In this document: positions 59,462 to 64,000 of the stretch, piece by piece
Layout: the number at the start of each line of letters is the position of its first letter
How positions within the stretch are numbered: the first letter of the stretch is position 1
Source of the DNA: Paludibacteraceae bacterium
Lineage (GTDB): Bacteria > Bacteroidota > Bacteroidia > Bacteroidales > Paludibacteraceae
Assembly: GCA_017527905.1 (NCBI GenBank)
Contig: JAFXPK010000030.1
Coordinates: 62,001 to 126,000, forward strand
Direction of reading: 5' to 3'
DNA length: 64,000 nucleotides
Translations under genes and position numbers: made by a program
The notes under the pieces: generated by a model
Database searches by the model: none
What the model saw: only the letters and a program-made list of their open reading frames with translations
Told to the model about the DNA's origin: nothing

Positions 59462-61396
59462 ATGAGTATGAATGGTTTCGCTAAAATAATCACAATAACC
59501 GCTTTGATGGCGGGCGTTTCCCTGACGGACGTGGTCGCCGCGGATACGCTGACGGTGGATCTGACGCACACGATCCGCCCTGCGACCCATTGCGCTTCCG
59601 GTTCCCTCTACGGTCTGACGGAGAAACTTCCGGTGGACATCAACGAGATGGTCGCTCCCCTCAAACCCAACGTGTTCTGCCAACCCGCCTCGGCGTTGTC
59701 AAGCAACCAGCATGACTTCGGCGATGGATTCGTGGTGGCCGAAAGGTTGAAAAACACCACGGGAAGCGTACAGTTCCTGCTGGCCGACCTACTTCCCAAT
59801 TGGCCCTACAAATGGCCAGGGCAGGAGAAGTGGCTGGAGCTGGTGGAGGAGGTCCTGAAGCGGCACGAAGAGACCAACCTATCGAACATAGACAGCTACG
59901 TCATCTGGAACGAATCCAACGAGACATGGCAGGAGTCCAACGGAGATTTCCTCAAGGATCTCTGGGAACCCACCTACCGATTGATACGCCGCTATCAACC
60001 CAACACCAAAATCGTGGGGCCCGCCACCTCCTTCTACAGCAGGGGGTACTTCGAACCGTTCCTGACGTTCTGCAAGGAAAATGATTGCTTGCCAGACCTG
60101 ATCTGCTGGCACCAATGGGGCAGTGGCGGATTCGTCGCGGCCGTGGAGGACCTCCACAAGCTGGAGAAGGAATTGAAGATACCCGACCTGCCCCTCTGCA
60201 TCAACGAGTACAGCGCCAGTTCAGACTACGAGATGAGGAAGTACGAGGGATGTCCCGGCTACAGCGTCCCCTTCATCTCCAAGTTCGAGCGCAACAACGT
60301 GGAGAGCGCCACCATCTCCTGGTGGTTCCCCCACCTGCCCGGACGCATGGGTAGCCTGCTGACGGAAAGCAACGAACGGGGCGGAGGCTGGTGGCTCTAC
60401 AAATGGTACGGAGAGATGGAGGGCGACATGACCATGGTCACACCCCCTAACGACAAGAGCGATGGATTGGACGGCTTCGCCTGCGTCAACAAGTATTGGC
60501 ACACCGCCAGCGTGGTGTTGGGAGGCAACTATGTGGGAGACGTGGATGTCGTATTCCCGCAACTGCCACAATGGCTGCAGGGCAAGGCGAGGATAAAGAT
60601 AGAGCGCGTCACGTGGGAAGACAAAGACATCCCTGTGGACGGCACCGACCTGATCGACGAATATGAGACCACCCTCACAGGGAAACCCTTCACACAATCC
60701 GTGAAGGTCGAGAGCGAGCTATACGCCTACCGCATCACGTTGACCGCCATCGATGTTCCCCGCAAACCATACAAGAACACGATCGCCACCGTGCCGGGCA
60801 CCATCGAGGCGGAGAACTTCGACGAGTCAGGTCAGGCCATCTCATATTACGACACCGACGACAAGAACAACGGAGGAGAATACCGTGATGAATGCGTGGA
60901 TATCGTCGCAACAAAGGAGGGTGGATACGCCATCGGATACACGCAAAAAGGAGAATGGGTGGAATATACCATCCAAGTGGAGGAAACAGGCGACTACGAC
61001 ATCACCGCCCGCGTCTCCGGCACATGGGAACTGGACGGGTTCCATCTCTATGTCGACGGGAAGGAAATCACCGAAGCCTACACGATCCCAGCGACCTGCG
61101 ACGATTGGAGCCAATACGAGGAAATAGGCGTTTCCACCGCACATCTGACCCAAGGGAAGCACATCCTGAGACTGCAGATCGAGGGAAGCTACGTGAACAT
61201 CGATTGGCTGAAGTTCAAGCCAGCCCAATATACAAACATAACGGAGGTGCTGGCGTTCGCAGAGAGGTTCTCCCTGAAGGATACGCAGTTCTACGATCTC
61301 CTAGGGAACAAAATAGCCACAGAGAGACTGCAACCCAACACGCTCTACATCGCCGTGCAGGCAGGGCAAAGCAAGTTAATACTAATAAAGCAATAG
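59462..61396 (+). CDS. Secreted GH39-like glycoside hydrolase with CBM6 module
   Basis: A 644-residue extracellular enzyme. A signal peptide (FAKIITITALMAGVSLTDVV) supports the start at 59462; an upstream ATG at 59420 adds 14 polar residues. The catalytic part is clan-A-like: the acid/base Glu in YVIWNESNETW and the probable nucleophile Glu in LCINEYSAS, with RMGSLLTESNERGGG between domains. A CBM6-like module follows (TIEAENFDESGQ, GEWVEYTIQVEETGDYDITA, SYVNIDWLKFKP), and the last 35 residues (FYDLLGNKIATERL and after) resemble a type IX secretion tail. Substrate unknown; agarose/xylan-like glycans are typical for relatives. Confidence 0.8.
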   Translation: MSMNGFAKIITITALMAGVSLTDVVAADTLTVDLTHTIRPATHCASGSLYGLTEKLPVDINEMVAPLKPNVFCQPASALSSNQHDFGDGFVVAERLKNTTGSVQFLLADLLPNWPYKWPGQEKWLELVEEVLKRHEETNLSNIDSYVIWNESNETWQESNGDFLKDLWEPTYRLIRRYQPNTKIVGPATSFYSRGYFEPFLTFCKENDCLPDLICWHQWGSGGFVAAVEDLHKLEKELKIPDLPLCINEYSASSDYEMRKYEGCPGYSVPFISKFERNNVESATISWWFPHLPGRMGSLLTESNERGGGWWLYKWYGEMEGDMTMVTPPNDKSDGLDGFACVNKYWHTASVVLGGNYVGDVDVVFPQLPQWLQGKARIKIERVTWEDKDIPVDGTDLIDEYETTLTGKPFTQSVKVESELYAYRITLTAIDVPRKPYKNTIATVPGTIEAENFDESGQAISYYDTDDKNNGGEYRDECVDIVATKEGGYAIGYTQKGEWVEYTIQVEETGDYDITARVSGTWELDGFHLYVDGKEITEAYTIPATCDDWSQYEEIGVSTAHLTQGKHILRLQIEGSYVNIDWLKFKPAQYTNITEVLAFAERFSLKDTQFYDLLGNKIATERLQPNTLYIAVQAGQSKLILIKQ

Positions 61397-61399
61397 CCT

Positions 61400-61852
61400 A
61401 TGAACCGTCGGGAAATCATGTATAGTGCAGTGAAGGCATTGCCCTATGTCGCCATTTTACTCATATCGAGCACCCTTCTTTTCCTCTTCACCCCAGAAAA
61501 AATCAACGGGCATTGCTTACCACCGTGCTTCTTTTACATACCCGTATTGTTCTGCATCTCGCCCATATTCTTGTTCCTGCTGAAGAAATATCCCTATATA
61601 CCAGGAATCATCTGGGGCATTATAGTACCCATATTGGCCTTTTTTTCATCAAACTACAAAAATGACCCATGGGTTTTGGTCCCTTTCATATTGTTCCCTA
61701 TAGGGGTATGGGCCTTCACATACTATTACCATAAAAAAATGTACGATGAAATGGAGAATAACAAACAAACGCTGAAAACATCATTAACACTCTTTTTTAT
61801 AATATCGTTCATTGCAATAATATCCACAGTGATCTTTTTTAGCGTGATATAG
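61400..61852 (+). CDS. Small polytopic membrane protein of unknown function
   Basis: A 150-residue hydrophobic protein with about five predicted membrane helices (ALPYVAILLISSTLLFLF, CFFYIPVLFCISPIFLFL, GIIWGIIVPILAFF, VLVPFILFPIGVWAF, LTLFFIISFIAIISTVIFF). No catalytic motif or known domain is recognised. It starts three bases after the hydrolase stop, so it is probably co-transcribed. It is more AT-rich than the hydrolase gene. Confidence 0.65.
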   Translation: MNRREIMYSAVKALPYVAILLISSTLLFLFTPEKINGHCLPPCFFYIPVLFCISPIFLFLLKKYPYIPGIIWGIIVPILAFFSSNYKNDPWVLVPFILFPIGVWAFTYYYHKKMYDEMENNKQTLKTSLTLFFIISFIAIISTVIFFSVI

Positions 61853-61978
61853 GCATTGTTCTATGCCACACCAACCACTCATCCCACCATCAAATAGGAT
61901 ACTTCTTACAATCAAAAAGCAAAATAGCGGAAATACCACTAATCCATCACAAATGTTCCCTTTTAGGAAATAACATAT

Positions 61979-62017
61979 TATCTTTGTGGTACAAAATATA
62001 AACCGATAAAAAGGAGG
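61979..62017 (+). promoter_or_regulatory. Candidate -7 element and strong ribosome binding site for panB
   Basis: TATCTTTG (61979-61986) matches TAnnTTTG; no clear -33 box is seen. AAGGAGG (62011-62017), seven bases before the ATG at 62025, is a full-strength Shine-Dalgarno sequence, which is unusual in this phylum where most genes lack one. Nothing else is recognised in the 170-base gap. Confidence 0.6.
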
Positions 62018-62024
62018 TATTGAA

Positions 62025-62840
62025 ATGTCAGTACACAGTGAAATCAAGAAAGTGACCACGAAAGTCCTCGCGGACATGAAAGCCCGTGGCGAGAAAATCT
62101 CCATGTTGACCGCCTATGACTACTCCATGGCGAGCGTCATCGACCAAGCCGGTATGGACATCATCTTAGTCGGCGACTCCGCATCCAACGTGATGGCAGG
62201 CAACGCCACCACATTGCCCATCACATTAGACCAGATCATCTACCATGCGCAATGCGTAGTGCGTGGTGCGAAAAGAGCCTTCGTGGTGGTCGACATGCCT
62301 TTCGGCACCACAGAAGTCGGCAAGGAAGAGGCGGTGAAATCAGCGGTCAGGATCATGAAAGAGAGTGGGGCGGACGCTGTGAAGATCGAGGGAGGCGAAG
62401 AGCTCATCGATTCCATCCGCGCCATCATAGCAGGAGGCATACCCGTCATGGGACACCTCGGCCTCATGCCACAATCCATCAACCAATACGGATCCTTCGC
62501 GTTGCGCGCCAATGACGACGCAGAGGCACAGAAGCTCATCAACGACGCCCTGTTGCTCGAGAAGGCGGGATGTTGCTCCCTCGTCCTCGAGAAGATACCT
62601 GCGGCGCTCGCCAAGAAGGTGGCCTCACAGCTCCACATACCAGTCATCGGTATCGGTGCGGGTAACGGAGTGGACGGACAAGTGCTCGTCATGCACGATA
62701 TGCTAGGCATCAACAAAGGTTTCTCACCTAAGTTCCTCCGCCGCTACGCCAACCTATTCGACGTGATGACGGAAGCTTTGCAACACTACATCTCTGATGT
62801 GAAATCGGGAGACTTCCCGAACGAGAACGAATCCTATTGA
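62025..62840 (+). CDS. panB: 3-methyl-2-oxobutanoate hydroxymethyltransferase
   Basis: First enzyme of pantothenate synthesis, moving a hydroxymethyl group from 5,10-methylene-tetrahydrofolate to ketoisovalerate. Family signatures are strong: [59 protein letters not shown] and [20 protein letters not shown]. At 271 residues it is full length. It has its own promoter and a perfect ribosome binding site, and is followed by a terminator, so it is an ordinary chromosomal gene beyond the capsule region. Confidence 0.95.
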   Translation: MSVHSEIKKVTTKVLADMKARGEKISMLTAYDYSMASVIDQAGMDIILVGDSASNVMAGNATTLPITLDQIIYHAQCVVRGAKRAFVVVDMPFGTTEVGKEEAVKSAVRIMKESGADAVKIEGGEELIDSIRAIIAGGIPVMGHLGLMPQSINQYGSFALRANDDAEAQKLINDALLLEKAGCCSLVLEKIPAALAKKVASQLHIPVIGIGAGNGVDGQVLVMHDMLGINKGFSPKFLRRYANLFDVMTEALQHYISDVKSGDFPNENESY

Positions 62841-62868
62841 TTTTTAGGCACATAAAAAAATGCGACAG

Positions 62869-62900
62869 AAAAAAGGGGAATCTTCACAGACTCCCCTTTT
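62869..62900 (+). terminator. Intrinsic terminator after panB
   Basis: AAAAGGGGA and TCCCCTTTT pair with one mismatch below a short TC/GA extension, around loop TTCACA. The run of A before and T after make it usable in either direction. Confidence 0.75.
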
Positions 62901-62951
62901 CTACTTTATTTAACCTAAACCATAACTAAGAAAATATAATATGTTTATGCA

Positions 62952-62983
62952 TTTGTAAAGTTCCCATATTTTTATGATATTTG
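62952..62983 (+). promoter_or_regulatory. Candidate promoter for mtgA
   Basis: TTTG (62952-62955), a 20-base spacer and GATATTTG (62976-62983), one mismatch from TAnnTTTG. The start codon at 63005 follows about 20 bases later. It overlaps a TTG at 62981 that would otherwise be taken as an upstream start. Confidence 0.45.
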
Positions 62984-63004
62984 AAAGTGCAAAACGAAAA
63001 AAAT

Positions 63005-63850
63005 ATGGGTGTAATCAAAAAAAATGTTAACATACTGAAGATATTCACACAAAAACCGGACTTGAAGGGGTGGAAAGGGGTCCTGAAATATGTGTTGAAG
63101 CGTGTATTGTTCATTTTTTTCGCATCCAGCATCTTCATGACCCTCCTGTATCGTTTCGTGCCCGTGCCCATCACCCCGCTCATGCTGATACGCTCCATGG
63201 AACAGCTGACCGACGGGAAGGTCGTCCAACTCAAGAAGCAATGGGTACCCATCGAGAAGATATCCCCCGAGATGGTCAATGCGGTCGTCGCCTCCGAGGA
63301 CAACCTCTTCATGAGCCATTGGGGCTTCGACTTCGACGCCATCTCCAAGGCCAAGAAGATGAACGAGAAAGGGAAGAAGGTATACGGGGCGAGCACCATC
63401 TCGCAACAGACCGCCAAGAACGTCTTCCTATGGCCCAGCCGCACATGGGTGAGGAAAGGGCTGGAATGCTACTTCACCGTGCTGATCGAACTCTTCTGGC
63501 CCAAAGAGCGCATCATGGAGGTCTACCTGAACGTGGCGGAGACAGGCAACGGCATCTACGGTGTCGAGGCGGCCAGCAAACACTACTACCAAAAGAGCGC
63601 CAAGAACCTGACCCAAGAGCAAGCCGCCCTCATCGCGGCCTCACTGCCCGCACCCCGCAGGTACAACCCCGCCAACCCCACCGCATACATACGCAGTAGG
63701 CAACAGAAAATCCTCCGCCTGATGAAACAGATCGGGCCCATACAGCTGAAAAAGACCGATAAAAAGGAGAAAACGAAGGAGTCATCCCCCAAAAAAACAA
63801 AACAGAAAAGCACAAAAAACAAGAAAAAAACGAGTGCGAAGGGGAAGTGA
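63005..63850 (+). CDS. mtgA: Monofunctional biosynthetic peptidoglycan transglycosylase
   Basis: Glycosyltransferase family 51 enzyme that polymerises lipid II. An N-terminal membrane anchor (VLFIFFASSIFMTLLYRFV) precedes the GT51 domain: NAVVASEDNLFMSHWGFD with catalytic Glu98, GASTISQQTAKNVFLWPSRT, ELFWPKERIMEVYLNVAETG, and the LAASLPAPRR-type end motif IAASLPAPRRYNP. A lysine-rich tail follows. I use the ATG at 63005; a TTG eight codons earlier is possible. At 281 residues it is a complete MtgA, with a longer basic C terminus than in E. coli. Confidence 0.93.
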   Translation: MGVIKKNVNILKIFTQKPDLKGWKGVLKYVLKRVLFIFFASSIFMTLLYRFVPVPITPLMLIRSMEQLTDGKVVQLKKQWVPIEKISPEMVNAVVASEDNLFMSHWGFDFDAISKAKKMNEKGKKVYGASTISQQTAKNVFLWPSRTWVRKGLECYFTVLIELFWPKERIMEVYLNVAETGNGIYGVEAASKHYYQKSAKNLTQEQAALIAASLPAPRRYNPANPTAYIRSRQQKILRLMKQIGPIQLKKTDKKEKTKESSPKKTKQKSTKNKKKTSAKGK

Positions 63851-64000
63851 GACCAACGACAAGAATAATGCGTGATGGTGAAAAAATAAGTCATTTCAAA
63901 CGATTCCGAGGAAAAACTCTTTATCGGCACATAAGGAATTATATACCATATAACCAATCATCAATTAAAACGAATATTGTTAAATAAATTTGGACGATTT

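Noticed and set aside
63981-64000. Promoter at the right edge (TAAATTTG at 63985-63992)
   Set aside because: The -7 box fits but no -33 box is seen and the gene it would serve lies outside the window. Nothing else is recognised between 63851 and 64000.

Overview
This window is a long capsular/exopolysaccharide region from a Bacteroidota (Bacteroidales) chromosome. Supporting signs are: promoters of the Bacteroidota type (TTG/TTTG, a 19-20 nt spacer, then TAnnTTTG) ahead of at least four genes; a UpxY-type NusG-like antiterminator heading one polysaccharide operon; Rpn/PD-(D/E)XK transposase-like genes; a C-terminal tail resembling a type IX secretion signal; and dispersed repeats that I associate with this order. 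Prevotella-like genera are a reasonable guess, but nothing here fixes the genus. Almost all genes are on the plus strand.

Layout. Block A (1-13341) opens inside a WecA-type initiating transferase (5' end outside the window), then has Wza and Wzc export/kinase genes, the only PHP-type phosphatase in the window, a sugar aminotransferase, a WbqC protein, an EpsG-type polymerase and five glycosyltransferases. Block B (13568-32400) begins with the upxY-like regulator and a second, protein-similar but nucleotide-diverged wecA-wza-wzc set. It then carries an acyl-chain cassette (NeuD-like acyltransferase, acyl carrier protein, two KAS III enzymes, one ketoreductase), two flippases, wecB and wecC (UDP-ManNAcA synthesis), a polymerase, a glycosyltransferase, an acetyltransferase and a protein of unknown function. 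Block C (32521-49911) begins with a WecG/TagA-type transferase and a third wza-wzc pair bracketed by a perfect 54-bp inverted repeat. It continues with glycosyltransferases, an ornithine-cyclodeaminase-like enzyme and a flippase, and then a visibly AT-rich cassette (about 42.35-48.98 kb) with pyruvyltransferase, polymerase, glycerophosphotransferase-like, glycosyltransferase and acetyltransferase genes.

From 50 kb the genes are separately promoted. There is a glycosyltransferase, then a mobile-looking patch (50.95-52.82 kb) holding an intact Rpn-family gene, an Rpn C-terminal relative, and an upstream leader with two terminator-like hairpins and mutually exclusive pairings. After that come a UDP-glucuronate-type epimerase, a lipoprotein, an AAC(3)-like acetyltransferase, a polysaccharide-deacetylase-like protein and a serine-acetyltransferase-like protein. 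The right end is mostly ordinary chromosome: an outer-membrane barrel, a PlsC-like acyltransferase, an omega-amidase, a secreted glycoside hydrolase with a CBM6 module, a small membrane protein, panB and mtgA.

Together the genes describe Wzx/Wzy-type assembly. WecA puts GlcNAc-1-P (or a related sugar) on undecaprenyl phosphate, WecB/WecC plus the WecG-type enzyme could add ManNAc(A), the glycosyltransferases and decorating enzymes complete the repeat unit, Wzx flips it, Wzy polymerises it, and Wza/Wzc export it. The most unusual signals are non-coding: a stop-rich heptamer repeat that recurs at gene ends, the inverted repeat around the third wza-wzc pair, a 15-bp hairpin after the first wzc, the switch-like leader at 51.1-51.3 kb, and a truncated tRNA-like fold after wecC.
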